DNA of 49,337 nt, taken from Vicinamibacteraceae bacterium. Its GTDB lineage: Bacteria; Planctomycetota; Phycisphaerae; Phycisphaerales; UBA5793. Position numbers and translations under genes: made by a program. Below the pieces are notes generated by a model. It was not told the DNA's origin. It did not search any database and saw only the letters and a program-made list of their open reading frames with translations. This document shows, piece after piece, positions 32,682 to 44,016 of this stretch (position 1 is its first letter; each line of letters starts with the position of its first letter). The stretch lies in assembly GCA_011525805.1 (NCBI GenBank), contig WYBR01000111.1, forward strand, positions 1-49,337. The letters are read 5' to 3'.

Positions 32682-33229
32682 CACGGCGCGGTCGGCCGCC
32701 TGACGGAGAATCGCCCTCGCCGGACGCGGCTTGACACTGCCGAATTCCGTCGGCGCCACTCCGACCCACGTGCCGCCGTCCGGCGCGCTGAGGCGGAGTC
32801 TGCCAACGGCCTCGCCGCGTTCTCGCACTTTCGCGGCCTGCCCCTTGAGCAGGATGCGGTGCGGATTCCCTGTCTTTGTCGTCCATCTCCGCTGGAAGTG
32901 TGGCGCCCGCCGCGTCGCCGGACCGCTCCATTCCCAGCCGGCGCAGCGAGTTGCGCCGCGACCGATTCACGCCCTCGCCCGGCTTCTTCAGACACCGGGT
33001 TGCTTTCCCCTATGGACGTCCTTCCTGCCTGAGGCAGCATCACACGGGTGAGGCGGTCGATGCTGCACCGCCCGGCACAGTCACAGGGACTCGAAGTGTC
33101 CAGGAACAGCACATGCTCAACCCGTCGACGCTCGTTGCTTCGGCGACGCGAGCGAGCGAGCGCATTACCCAACCGCCTGATTCGACGCCGGCCGGGATGC
33201 GCCAACAGGAGTTTAAGGAGTGTGTCACG
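32682..33229. other. Long gap between STAS and DUF11 genes
   Basis: About 550 nt without a convincing gene. A perfect TTGACA (32731-32736) has no -10 at 16-18 nt. A small hairpin CTGCC-TGA-GGCAG lies near 33029. The ORFs crossing the stretch have no recognisable protein features. Probably promoter and 5' leader of the DUF11 lipoprotein gene. Confidence 0.4.
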
Positions 33230-34906
33230 ATGAACAGGAAGAAGTGCAGTTGGAAGAACCTCGTCGGCGCGAGCGGCGCCTTGGCGTTGGCGTTCACCAT
33301 CGGATGCGAGTCGGAGCGCGGCGCCGATTTGCGCGACGACCGCTGGATGGTCGTCCCCTGGTATCGCGAGACCGACGCGGAGCCTGAACCCGCACCGCCC
33401 GCCGCGCAGGCCCAGCAGACGCGGCCCGCCGAACCGGCGCCGCAGCCGGCCGCGCCCCCGCCCGTGGCGCGCGCCGCGTCTCACTGGTGGCCGACCATGA
33501 AGGACGACCGCTCCCTGCGGTGGTCCGCCATGGCCTTCCCGACCGGCGATCCGCTCACGAGCGTCATCGGCATCGAGAAGGGCATGCCCAACGAGACGAG
33601 GCTCAACCAGAAGTTCAACTACAAGATCCTCGTCACGAACCTGACGACCAACACCCTCGAGAGCGTCGTGCTCTACGAGGACTTCGGCAAGAACCTCGAG
33701 TACTACTCCGCGAACCCCACGGCCACGACCAGCGGCGGCCGCGTCTCCTGGATGCTCGGGTCCATGGCGCCGCGCGAGACCAAATCCATCCTGGTCAGCG
33801 CCACGCCGACCGCCGAGGGCACCGTCGGCGCCTGCGCCAGCGTCACCTACGCCACGGCATTCTGCGCCAACGTGCCCGTCGTCGCCCCGCAGCTGAAGAT
33901 CGTCAAGACCGGTCCCGCCGAAGTCATCCGGTGCGACGAGATCGTCTACAACATCGAAGTCTCGAACACCGGCACGGGCACGATGTCCAATGTCAAGGTC
34001 GTCGATGCCCTTCCCCGCGGCCTCCTCACCGTCGAGGGCCGCAATGCCTTTGAAGCCGCGGTCGGCACTCTCGCTGCCGGCGAGGTCAAGCGCTACTCCT
34101 TCCGCGCCAAGGCCGAATCCAAGGGCAAGTTCGAGAATCTCGCCACGGCGACGAGCGACGACGGCCTCAAGGCGGAGTCGTCCGTTGTTTCCGTCCTGGT
34201 GCGCGAACCCGCGCTGAAGATCACCAGGTCCGGACCGACGGAGGCGTACATCTCCGTTCCCCTGACCTACGAGATCACCGTCACCAACACCGGAGACGCC
34301 GCGGCCCTCGACACCGTGCTCGAAGAGGCGGTCGCGACGGGCGCCGTGCTCGTCAACGCCTCCGACAACGCGTCAGCCGTGGGCGGGAAGGTTCTCTGGA
34401 AACTCGGCACCCTCGCCGTCGGCGCCTCGAAAAAGGTCACGCTCACCCTTCGCGGCGATCAGCCCGTCTCGATCCGCGGCGTTGCCACCGCCAAGGCCTA
34501 CTGCGCCCAAGCCGTCACCGCGAGCACGGACACGGCCGTGCGCGGCATCCCGGCGATCCTCCTGGAAGTCGTGGACCTCTCCGACCCGATCAAGGTCGGC
34601 GAGAACGTGACCTACCAGATCACCGTCACCAACCAGGGCTCGGCCGTGGACCGCAACATCCGCCTCGTCTGCACGCTCGAAGAGAACCAGCAGTTCGTCT
34701 CCGTGAGCGGTGCCACGAGCGGCAGCGTCGCCGACAACGTCATCACGCTCCAGCCGCTGGCGCAACTCGCGCCCAAGGGCCAGGCCGTCTGGAGCGTCAC
34801 GGTCAGGAACGTCACTCCGGGCGATGTTCGCTTCAAGGTGTCCATGAAGAGCGACAACCTGACGCGCAACGTCGAAGAGACCGAGGCGACGAACGTGTGG
34901 CGTTGA
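33230..34906 (+). CDS. DUF11-repeat lipoprotein
   Basis: 558 aa from ATG 33230, with AAGGAG 9 nt upstream. Lipoprotein signal ALALAFTIGC; the Cys would be lipidated. A Pro/Ala-rich stretch (about 45-85) follows, then four DUF11/CARDB-like beta modules with repeated wording: FNYKILVTNLTTNTLESVVL, IVYNIEVSNTGTGTMSNVKV, LTYEITVTNTGDAAALDTVL and VTYQITVTNQGSAVDRNIRL. Such modules occur in large cell-envelope proteins of Planctomycetes. It is probably a structural outer-surface or periplasmic protein. A strong hairpin terminator follows 42 nt after the stop. Confidence 0.9.
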   Translation: MNRKKCSWKNLVGASGALALAFTIGCESERGADLRDDRWMVVPWYRETDAEPEPAPPAAQAQQTRPAEPAPQPAAPPPVARAASHWWPTMKDDRSLRWSAMAFPTGDPLTSVIGIEKGMPNETRLNQKFNYKILVTNLTTNTLESVVLYEDFGKNLEYYSANPTATTSGGRVSWMLGSMAPRETKSILVSATPTAEGTVGACASVTYATAFCANVPVVAPQLKIVKTGPAEVIRCDEIVYNIEVSNTGTGTMSNVKVVDALPRGLLTVEGRNAFEAAVGTLAAGEVKRYSFRAKAESKGKFENLATATSDDGLKAESSVVSVLVREPALKITRSGPTEAYISVPLTYEITVTNTGDAAALDTVLEEAVATGAVLVNASDNASAVGGKVLWKLGTLAVGASKKVTLTLRGDQPVSIRGVATAKAYCAQAVTASTDTAVRGIPAILLEVVDLSDPIKVGENVTYQITVTNQGSAVDRNIRLVCTLEENQQFVSVSGATSGSVADNVITLQPLAQLAPKGQAVWSVTVRNVTPGDVRFKVSMKSDNLTRNVEETEATNVWR

Positions 34907-34947
34907 GTCCCGGATGCACCCGATCGCCCGAGCGATCCGGCCAGCGC

Positions 34948-34977
34948 GGCGCCCGAGGTCAAACGACCTCGGGCGCC
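34948..34977. terminator. Bidirectional terminator after the DUF11 gene
   Basis: GGCGCCCGAGGTC (34948-34960) pairs perfectly with GACCTCGGGCGCC (34965-34977) around AAAC. It sits between the convergent DUF11 and cyclase genes and could serve both. Confidence 0.75.
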
Positions 34978-35053
34978 CCTTCACTTGTCCGGAACTCGAA
35001 GTTCGGAACGGTTTCACTTCACGCGCCGCGCGTGCCGCTGCGCACGGACCGCC

Positions 35054-35917
35054 TCACGACCGCTCCGGTCGGCGAGCCGGCAGCCTCGCGGGCAGCGGCC
35101 CGGCTGGCCGCGAGTCGCGCCGGCCGGAATCAACCGCCCGCGGCGCCAGCCGCGGCTGAGGCTCCGCCTGGGCGCGCACCGGCGGCCGCGGGGGCAGGTC
35201 CGCCCTCGCGCGAGCGTGCGAGAGTTGCCAGCAGGCGCCCGCGACGAGTCCGGCCGCCGCCAGCGACGCGAGCGACAGGCTCGCGAGCGCGCCGCTGCCG
35301 CGCGAACCTCGAAACGGCCGCCGCAGCGCCAACGCCACGCGCGCCAGCGCCGCGAAGCGGACCGGCGCCTTGGATTCGAGCAGAACGCGGTAGATCGCGA
35401 TGCGATCCTCGATGTTCCGCAGTTCGCGCACGCCGAGGCAGTCGGTGCGCAGCGCCAGGCGCTTGTGGACCAGGTCGTACACGACTTGCGTGATGCAGAT
35501 GCCGCCGGGCTCCGTCTCCGAGAGCACCCGCGCCGCGATGTTGACTCCCTCGCCCATGATGTCGCGGCGGCTCACGAGCACGTCGCCGATGTGAATCGCG
35601 ATGCGATGCTGCAGGCTCCGCCGGGGCGCGGAGACGGCGGACGAGCACGCAAAGTGCTGCTGCGACCGCACCGCAAACCGCACCGCCGCCAGCGCGCTGG
35701 GGAAGGAGAGCAGCAGGCCGTCGCCCGTGGTCTTGATGACCCGCCCGCCGAGCCGGGCGCAGATCTGCGACATGGCGCGAAAGTCGCGCTCGAGCAGGAG
35801 CACCGTCTCGCGCTCCGCCTGCCCCATGCTGCTGCACGAGTTCGCCGCGTCCGTGAAAACGATCGCGGCCACCTGGCGCCGGCCATCCAGCGATTCAAAG
35901 GGCGCTTGCTCGTTCAT
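35054..35917 (-). CDS. Class III adenylate/guanylate cyclase with C-terminal membrane helix
   Basis: 287 aa from ATG 35917. The cyclase homology domain is at the N-terminus (about 15-165): VAAIVFTDAANSC with the first metal Asp, RVIKTTGDGLLLSF with the Lys and second metal Asp, and MGEGVNIAARVLSE with the Asn/Arg pair, so it looks catalytically complete; substrate ATP is favoured by the Lys but not proved. One membrane helix follows near 210-232 (LASLSLASLAAAGLVAGACW) and then a Pro/Arg-rich tail of ~55 residues. This order, catalytic domain first and membrane helix last, is unusual. The tail is very GC-rich and may be poorly constrained. Confidence 0.85.
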   Translation of the reverse strand: MNEQAPFESLDGRRQVAAIVFTDAANSCSSMGQAERETVLLLERDFRAMSQICARLGGRVIKTTGDGLLLSFPSALAAVRFAVRSQQHFACSSAVSAPRRSLQHRIAIHIGDVLVSRRDIMGEGVNIAARVLSETEPGGICITQVVYDLVHKRLALRTDCLGVRELRNIEDRIAIYRVLLESKAPVRFAALARVALALRRPFRGSRGSGALASLSLASLAAAGLVAGACWQLSHARARADLPPRPPVRAQAEPQPRLAPRAVDSGRRDSRPAGPLPARLPARRPERS

Positions 35918-36117
35918 GACGACGCTCCTTGCGGACGCTGCCCGATCGGCGCCCGGGGCGGGCCCCTCGGGGCGCGCCGGGGCCGACCCGACTCGTCCAC
36001 CCTCAATCTCGCAGAATACAGGCGGCGGGGACAGCGCCAACCACGGCCATGCAGCCGGCCGCCCGCCGAAGGGGCCCGACACCGGCTCAAAAGGGGCTCC
36101 GCGGCGCTCGCCGCGTC

Positions 36118-36123
36118 TATCAT
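36118..36123 (+). promoter_or_regulatory. -10-like TATCAT just upstream of the Uma2 gene
   Basis: TATCAT ends 7 nt before ATG 36131, the same hexamer and spacing as at pheS. Suggests a leaderless mRNA. Confidence 0.4.
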
Positions 36124-36130
36124 CCCGTGC

Positions 36131-36679
36131 ATGATTGTCCCGCACCACATCACGACGGCCGAGCAACTCGAACGGGCCGGGGACATCGGCCGGTGCGAAC
36201 TGCGGCGCGGAGAACTGGTGATGATGAGTCCTGGAGGCTGGAGGCACGGCCAGATCGCGCTGAAAATCGGGCGACTCGTCGGCTCGTACGTTGAGGCGCA
36301 TGGTCTGGGCGCAACTGGGGGAGCCGAGACCGGCTTCATCATCGAGCGAGACCCCGACACCCTGCGTGCGCCCGACGTCGCCTTCGTGCGGCGTGAACGG
36401 ACGGCCCTGGGAAGAGCGGTGGGGTTCTTCCCCGGCCCGCCCGATCTGGCCGTCGAAGTGATCTCACCCGGCGATTCCGCGAGCGAAGTGCTCGACAAGG
36501 TGCACCAGTGGCTGGAGTGTGGCTGCGAGAGCGTCTGGGTCGCCGACCCGCAGCGGCGCACCATCAGCGTGTACCGCAAGGACCGCCCCGTGCGCGTCTG
36601 GCGCCCGGGCGAGGCGCTCGACGATGAGCCGCTTCTGCCCGGGTTTTCGCTCTTGATCGATGAGGTCTTTGCCGACTGA
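36131..36679 (+). CDS. Uma2-family (DUF820) putative PD-(D/E)XK nuclease-fold protein
   Basis: 182 aa, typical length. Motifs of the family: RCELRRGELVMMSPGGWRHG, RAPDVAFVRRER, GPPDLAVEVISPGDSASEVL, DKVHQWLECGCESVWVADPQ and RTISVYRKDRPVRVW. The Asp, Glu and Lys of the fold (PDLAVEV and the following Lys) are in place. Uma2 genes are numerous in cyanobacteria, planctomycetes and other large genomes and their role is unsettled. No transposase or toxin-antitoxin partner is adjacent. ATG 36131 is the family-like start. Confidence 0.9.
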   Translation: MIVPHHITTAEQLERAGDIGRCELRRGELVMMSPGGWRHGQIALKIGRLVGSYVEAHGLGATGGAETGFIIERDPDTLRAPDVAFVRRERTALGRAVGFFPGPPDLAVEVISPGDSASEVLDKVHQWLECGCESVWVADPQRRTISVYRKDRPVRVWRPGEALDDEPLLPGFSLLIDEVFAD

Positions 36680-36706
36680 GCGTTCGGCGGCTCCCTGCGG
36701 CCCGCT

Positions 36707-37747
36707 TCAGCCGGCGCGCGCGACCCAGCGCATCCACCGGCCGTGGTGATGCGCTTCCGCGAGAAGCGTGCGCTGCGGCGCTTCGCCCCGGCGGTGCAGG
36801 GTGAGGTGGAGCCTCGGCCCTGGATCATCGCGCAGCCACTCGAGCGAAACGTGCGCGAAATCGCGCCTGCGACCGAGGCCGGCGAGCAGGTGCTCAAATC
36901 GCTCGCGCCATGCGCGATCCATCTGGTAGATCGCGTGGCAGTGAAAGATGCACGGCGTCGCATCCCTCGGCGCCGCGGCGAACGCCTCCGGCACGAGGTC
37001 CATTGCGTCGCCCGTGAGAATCCTCGGCGGCGACCGCCTCGCGATGTCGCGCGCGGCTCGTAGCAAAACGAGGCGCTCGACCATGTCCGGCCAGATGAGC
37101 GACTCGATCCATCGCATCGCGTCATCGTCCAGCACGTCGACCGGCGCAAGGTCGATGCCGAGGCGCCCGGCGATCGCCGGCATGACTGGCGGCAGCGGCG
37201 GCTCGATCCCGCCTCGCAACTCCGTCTCGACCAGCGCCGGCGAGTTCGGCCCGAGTTCGACGCCGTTGCTGTAGTGGTAGTGATACCGATCGAAGAAGAG
37301 ATTGAGTCCGCTGGAGGCGCCGACTTCGATGAGGTGCAGCGGCGCGTCGAATGAGGCGAAGGCGCAAGCGAGCGCCGGGAGGAGTACGCCGCAGCGGCCG
37401 ACTTCGTTCGTCTGCACCAGGCGCTCGCGCACGAGTTGTCGAATCGCGTGCTCATGCGCGAGGCAGAAATCGCGGAAGTGAGGCCACGCGTCATCCGCCG
37501 GTCGCGCACCGCCGACGGTCGCATAGAACGCGCGGAGCGGATGATCGACGCCGCACAGAAGCAGGTAATGCACGGCCCCGAAGAGCAGGTTCGCGGGCGG
37601 ATGCTGCGAATGCCCGCCGCGCGCCATGGAGCGAACCAACTCATCCTCCGCCACGCGGGCCGAAAGCGCCGCGTAGAGCGGGCAATACTCAGCGCACACC
37701 GTGGCGAAAAACTCAAACTCGCGCTGGAGCGGATCGGCGCCGGCCAT
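36707..37747 (-). CDS. DUF2332-family protein
   Basis: 346 aa. Family features: the N-terminal helical part FEFFATVCAEYCPLYAALSA, then LLFGAVHYLLLCG, and an AdoMet-methyltransferase-like GxSSGLN loop, LHLIEVGASSGLNLFFDRYH, followed by YSNGVELGPNSPALV and FHCHAIYQMD. A methyltransferase-related fold is suggested by that loop but no activity is established. The start lies 6 nt after the glyA stop, so it is co-transcribed with glyA; a one-carbon link is a guess. Confidence 0.85.
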   Translation of the reverse strand: MAGADPLQREFEFFATVCAEYCPLYAALSARVAEDELVRSMARGGHSQHPPANLLFGAVHYLLLCGVDHPLRAFYATVGGARPADDAWPHFRDFCLAHEHAIRQLVRERLVQTNEVGRCGVLLPALACAFASFDAPLHLIEVGASSGLNLFFDRYHYHYSNGVELGPNSPALVETELRGGIEPPLPPVMPAIAGRLGIDLAPVDVLDDDAMRWIESLIWPDMVERLVLLRAARDIARRSPPRILTGDAMDLVPEAFAAAPRDATPCIFHCHAIYQMDRAWRERFEHLLAGLGRRRDFAHVSLEWLRDDPGPRLHLTLHRRGEAPQRTLLAEAHHHGRWMRWVARAG

Positions 37748-37753
37748 CGCTCT

Positions 37754-39043
<1,290 letters not shown>

Positions 39044-39101
39044 GGCGGCTCCTTGAAATCACGATTGCGCGATCGCTTCATCGTAGTCGATTTGCGCGTC
39101 C

Positions 39102-39142
39102 GCCGCTTGCGTCTTCGCCTTGAAAGCCGCTTGCGTCTTCGC
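39102..39142 (+). repeat. 17-nt direct repeat upstream of the Cpn10 gene
   Basis: GCCGCTTGCGTCTTCGC occurs twice without mismatch at 39102-39118 and 39126-39142, period 24. The second copy overlaps the left arm of an inverted repeat around the likely -10. May be regulator sites or a slippage duplication. Confidence 0.8.
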
Positions 39143-39168
39143 TTCGATTCAATGCTATAGTCGAAGCG
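39140..39168 (+). promoter_or_regulatory. Extended -10 promoter inside an inverted repeat, Cpn10 gene
   Basis: CGCTTCGA (39140-39147) and TCGAAGCG (39161-39168) are perfect inverted arms 13 nt apart. TGC-TATAGT (39153-39161), an extended -10, lies between and at the edge of the arms, so a dimeric repressor bound there would block polymerase. It is not the CIRCE sequence. Operator role inferred. Confidence 0.5.
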
Positions 39169-39184
39169 GAGGCGCAATCACCGC

Positions 39185-39514
39185 ATGGCATCAAAGGAAT
39201 CTCCCAAGCAGACCGCCGACAAGGCGATCGAAATCGTCGAGCCCATCGGCGCGCGCGTGCTGATCCGCAAGGATGAAGACCGCAAGCAGACCAAGTCAGG
39301 CATTCACCTGCCCGACAAGATCGAGATTCCCACACTGACGGGGCGCATCGTCGCGGTCAGCGCGCAGGTCGAGCACGATGAGGACTACCCGATCCGCCAG
39401 TACGACCGCGTGCTCTTCAACCCCAAGGATGCGATTCCGGTTGATTTCGAGGGCGACAACCGCCTCTTCGTCGTCCCCGTCGAGAACGTCGTCGCGGTGT
39501 TCCGCAAGGGATAG
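39185..39514 (+). CDS. Cpn10/GroES-family co-chaperonin, orphan and diverged
   Basis: 109 aa. IEIVEPIGARVLIRKDEDRK, KSGIHLPDKIEIPTLTGRIV and YDRVLFNPKDAIPVDFEGDN follow the GroES beta-barrel pattern, with the mobile-loop region shortened to KQTKSGIHLPD. No groEL is adjacent, unlike the usual groES-groEL pair, so this is likely an extra paralogue. It has a 15-residue N-terminal extension rich in Lys/Ser. Its promoter region carries a direct repeat and an inverted repeat. aroA follows closely and may be co-transcribed. Confidence 0.85.
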   Translation: MASKESPKQTADKAIEIVEPIGARVLIRKDEDRKQTKSGIHLPDKIEIPTLTGRIVAVSAQVEHDEDYPIRQYDRVLFNPKDAIPVDFEGDNRLFVVPVENVVAVFRKG

Positions 39515-39544
39515 CGGGGCGCGGCGATGCAAGTGCGATCCCCG

Positions 39545-40867
39545 ATGAGCGACGACGCCCGCCCGATCGAGCCGCTGAGCGCCCCCTTCCGCGTTTCCCT
39601 CACGCCGCCCGGCTCGAAGAGCCTGACGAACCGGTATCTGCTTCTCGCCGCGCTGGCGCAGGGGCAGTCGATCCTGCGGCGGCCGCTGCGGGCGGATGAC
39701 ACGCAGGTCATGGTCGAAGCGCTGCGGGCGCTGGGCGTCGAGATCCGCGCCGAGGAGCAGGGCGGGCAATGGGAGCAACTCACGATCGACGGCAGCGCCG
39801 GGAACCTGCGCGGCGGCGGCGCCCTCGACCTGCACAACGCCGGCACCGCCGTGCGCTTCCTCACCGCCGCCTGCACCCTCGCCGATGCGCCCGTGATCAT
39901 TGACGGCAACCGCCGCATGCGCGAGCGGCCCATCTCTCAACTCGTCGAGATTCTCCGCGGCCTCGGCGCGACGATCGAGTTCGTGCATCACGACGGCCGC
40001 CTGCCGCTGCGCATCCATCCGACGCTCTGGCGCGGCGGCGAGGTCGAGGTCGGAGCGACCCTTTCGAGCCAGTTCATCTCCGCGCTGCTCATGATCGCGC
40101 CGCTCATGCGCGAGAGCCTCACGCTGCGCATCGCCGGGCCGCTCACCTCGCCCGGCTACGTGGCGCTCACGCTCGGTTGCATGTCCGCCTTCGGCGCGAC
40201 GATCGACGCCACGCCGAACCTCGACCGCATTGTCGTCCGCCCCGGCCGATACGCCGGAGCGGAGATGGCGATTGAACCGGACGCTTCGAGCGCCACCTAC
40301 TTCCTCGCGGCCGCGGCGCTGTGCCCCGGCTCGGCCTGCACGATCGAAGGCCTCGGCAAAGGCTCGCTCCAGCCCGACGTGCGATTCGCCGATGCGCTGC
40401 ATGAGATGGGAGCGGCCCTGACCTACGGCCGCGACTTCATCACGGTCCTCGGCCCGAGCGAACCCCTGCGGGGCATCGACCTCGACTGCGCCGCGATGCC
40501 CGATGCGGCGATGACCCTCGCCGTCGTCGCCGCTTTCGCGCGGGGCGAGACCGTCCTTCGCGGCCTCTCGACACTGCGGCACAAGGAGACCGACCGCCTC
40601 GCCGCGCTCAGAGCCGAACTGACCAAACTCGGCGCAGGCGTCGAGATCGAGGATGACGAAATGCTCGTCATTGAGCCGGCCGCCGACGCACGGCAGCGGC
40701 ACGACGAAGTGCGCATCGAGACCTACGACGACCACCGCATGGCGATGGCGTTCTCCATCGCCGGCCTCGTGCGACCCGGCGTGAGCATCGCCGATCCATC
40801 GTGCGTGGCGAAGACTTTCCCGGAGTACTGGTCGGAGTTCGAGCGGTTGGAACGCGGCCCGGCGTAG
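39545..40867 (+). CDS. aroA: 3-phosphoshikimate 1-carboxyvinyltransferase (EPSP synthase)
   Basis: 440 aa from ATG 39545; ATG 39527 would add six residues. Motifs: LTPPGSKSLTNRYLLLAALA (substrate Lys/Ser), the catalytic-loop region DLHNAGTAVRFLTAAC, NRRMRERPISQLVEIL, ATLSSQFISALLMIAPL, LRHKETDRLAALRAEL and ETYDDHRMAMAFSIAG. The loop reads HNAGTAVRF where E. coli has GNAGTAMRP, so the Pro after Arg is Phe; such changes occur in other bacterial groups and can affect glyphosate binding (not testable here). Lies 30 nt after the Cpn10 stop. Works downstream of AroDE (6911). Confidence 0.96.
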   Translation: MSDDARPIEPLSAPFRVSLTPPGSKSLTNRYLLLAALAQGQSILRRPLRADDTQVMVEALRALGVEIRAEEQGGQWEQLTIDGSAGNLRGGGALDLHNAGTAVRFLTAACTLADAPVIIDGNRRMRERPISQLVEILRGLGATIEFVHHDGRLPLRIHPTLWRGGEVEVGATLSSQFISALLMIAPLMRESLTLRIAGPLTSPGYVALTLGCMSAFGATIDATPNLDRIVVRPGRYAGAEMAIEPDASSATYFLAAAALCPGSACTIEGLGKGSLQPDVRFADALHEMGAALTYGRDFITVLGPSEPLRGIDLDCAAMPDAAMTLAVVAAFARGETVLRGLSTLRHKETDRLAALRAELTKLGAGVEIEDDEMLVIEPAADARQRHDEVRIETYDDHRMAMAFSIAGLVRPGVSIADPSCVAKTFPEYWSEFERLERGPA

Positions 40868-40991
40868 CCGACTTCCGGCGCCGGGCGTTCTGTGGCGACC
40901 TTATCGGCTGCGCGAAGCGATCGGAGTTCGTTCGGGAGGGAGGGTCTCAAGATCCGCCGCGGACGGACCGAAGGGAGGGGCAGGCCCGCGC

Positions 40992-41237
40992 ATGTTCCCC
41001 TCACCCCCCCAGTCTCCCGCCGACGCGATGCGCACATCCCTTGGAGGTGCGCTGAGCGACCTGGCAATCGCGGGCGCGGCCGAGGCCCTGGCGGACGATC
41101 CGCGCAGCGCGGGCGACTTCGACGGCCTGAGCGATCCGATCGATCGTTTCCCGGCGTGGCTGGCCGGCGGGATCATCGTCGCGATCAGCAGCGTCTTCTG
41201 GGTCGGTCTGATCACGATTGCCGGCTGGGTGTTCTGA
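40992..41237 (+). CDS. Small single-span membrane protein
   Basis: 81 aa from ATG 40992 (ATG 41028 possible). The first half is polar and acidic (ADDPRSAGDFDGLSDPIDR) and the end is one hydrophobic helix (AGGIIVAISSVFWVGLITIA) reaching the C-terminus, as in tail-anchored proteins. No family recognised. GGGAGG lies about 12 nt before 40992. Stands between aroA and the ABC binding-protein gene. Confidence 0.55.
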   Translation: MFPSPPQSPADAMRTSLGGALSDLAIAGAAEALADDPRSAGDFDGLSDPIDRFPAWLAGGIIVAISSVFWVGLITIAGWVF

Positions 41238-41260
41238 GGACTTTCTCGAGCGATTCGGGC

Positions 41261-41269
41261 TGATATGAT
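41261..41269 (+). promoter_or_regulatory. Extended -10 promoter for the ABC binding-protein gene
   Basis: TGATATGAT (41261-41269) is an extended -10 with no good -35. Expected start about 41276, giving a ~48-nt leader before ATG 41324. Confidence 0.4.
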
Positions 41270-41323
41270 GGGCGACGCGGCGGCGGAAGCCGCGCAGTTC
41301 GTGCCTTCAGTCCGGAGCGGCGC

Positions 41324-42376
41324 ATGTCCCGAGGCGCGCAAGTATTCTGCCGGTGCGTGCTGCTGCCGGCGCTGGCCGCGGCGGCGGCGATCGCGCCCGG
41401 CTGCTCGCGCCGGCCGTCCGAGCGCACCGTCGTCGTCTACACGAGCGCCGACCAGGAGTACGCCGAGCAGGTGCTCGCGGAGTTCGCGCGGCGTTACCCC
41501 GACGTAGTCGTCGTGCCGCGCTTCGACACCGAGGCGACCAAGACCACCGGACTCGTCGAGCGCCTCCGGGCCGAGCGCCGCGATCCGCAGTGCGACGTCT
41601 TCTGGTCGAGTGAGGTTTTCCTGACGCAGAAACTGGCGGATGAAGGTCTCCTCGAGCCGTGGACGAATGAGATGGTGAAGGACTGGCCGGCGGCGCATCG
41701 GGACGCTCAGGGGCGGTGGTACGGCTTTTCCGCGCGGGCCCGCGTGGTCGCTTATGCGCCCGCTCGCGTCTCCGACCCTCCGGTCCGCTGGCTCGATCTC
41801 GCCGAACCGCGCTTCAAGGGGCGGATCGTCATGGCCGATCCGAACTATGGCACGACGCGCGGCCACGTCGCGCTCTGGTTCGCACTCTGGGGCGAGCAGC
41901 GCGCCGCCGCCTTCCTGCGCGACCTCCGCGCCAACGGCCTGCGCATCGTCCGCAGCAACTCCCAGGCGGTGCGCGACGTCGCAGACGGCCTGGCCGACCT
42001 CGCCCTCACCGACACCGACGACGTCTGGGCCGCGCAGCGCAACGGATATGACGTCGAACTCGTCTTTCCGCGCCACGGCGACGGGCCGGGCGAAGGAACC
42101 CTGCTCATCCCCAACACCGTCAGCCTCGTCGCGGGCCGGCCCCACAACTTCGACGCCATCCTCTTCGCCGAGTTCCTCCTCGGCGACTGGTGCCAGGCCC
42201 TGCTCCTGCGCAGCGATTCGCACAACATGCCCATCCTGCCCAACGGCGCCTCGCTCAGCGTCCGCGTCGACCGCAAGTACCTCATCCCCGATCCGCTCGT
42301 CGCGGACGTGGCGGCCGTCACGGCTGCGATGGAGCCGGCGATGAAGGCGACCAACGAAATCCTCCTCGGCCGGTAG
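41324..42376 (+). CDS. ABC transporter substrate-binding lipoprotein, Fe3+-binding (FbpA) type
   Basis: 350 aa. Lipobox AAAAAIAPGC gives a lipid anchor. Mature start RTVVVYTSADQEYAEQVLAE and the later LDLAEPRFKGRIVMADPNYG, VRSNSQAVRDVADGLADLAL, TDTDDVWAAQRNG and GTLLIPNTVSLVAGRPHNFD are the hallmarks of the iron(III)/spermidine-type binding-protein cluster. The Tyr ligands of FbpA are not evident, so the substrate may not be iron. No permease or ATPase genes follow; cysS is next, 72 nt downstream to its preferred start. Confidence 0.88.
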   Translation: MSRGAQVFCRCVLLPALAAAAAIAPGCSRRPSERTVVVYTSADQEYAEQVLAEFARRYPDVVVVPRFDTEATKTTGLVERLRAERRDPQCDVFWSSEVFLTQKLADEGLLEPWTNEMVKDWPAAHRDAQGRWYGFSARARVVAYAPARVSDPPVRWLDLAEPRFKGRIVMADPNYGTTRGHVALWFALWGEQRAAAFLRDLRANGLRIVRSNSQAVRDVADGLADLALTDTDDVWAAQRNGYDVELVFPRHGDGPGEGTLLIPNTVSLVAGRPHNFDAILFAEFLLGDWCQALLLRSDSHNMPILPNGASLSVRVDRKYLIPDPLVADVAAVTAAMEPAMKATNEILLGR

Positions 42377-42434
42377 CGCGGGGCCGGCGCGAGGGCGACC
42401 CGGCCGGCGTGTGGAGAAGCGGACCATCGCCCCG

Positions 42435-42440
42435 TACCGT
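42435..42440 (+). promoter_or_regulatory. cysS: -10-like TACCGT upstream of cysS
   Basis: TACCGT ends 7 nt before ATG 42448 (and 1 nt before ATG 42442). The spacing supports 42448 as a leaderless start. Confidence 0.3.
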
Positions 42441-42447
42441 CATGCGC

Positions 42448-43980
<1,533 letters not shown>

Positions 43981-44016
43981 ATCTACCCACAGGCTCACAC
44001 TCGAGGTGAAATCGTC

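Noticed and set aside
32731-32736. Perfect TTGACA as a -35 box
   Set aside because: No -10-like hexamer at 16-18 nt spacing.
36131-36679. Uma2 gene as part of a mobile element
   Set aside because: No terminal repeats, transposase or composition change around it.
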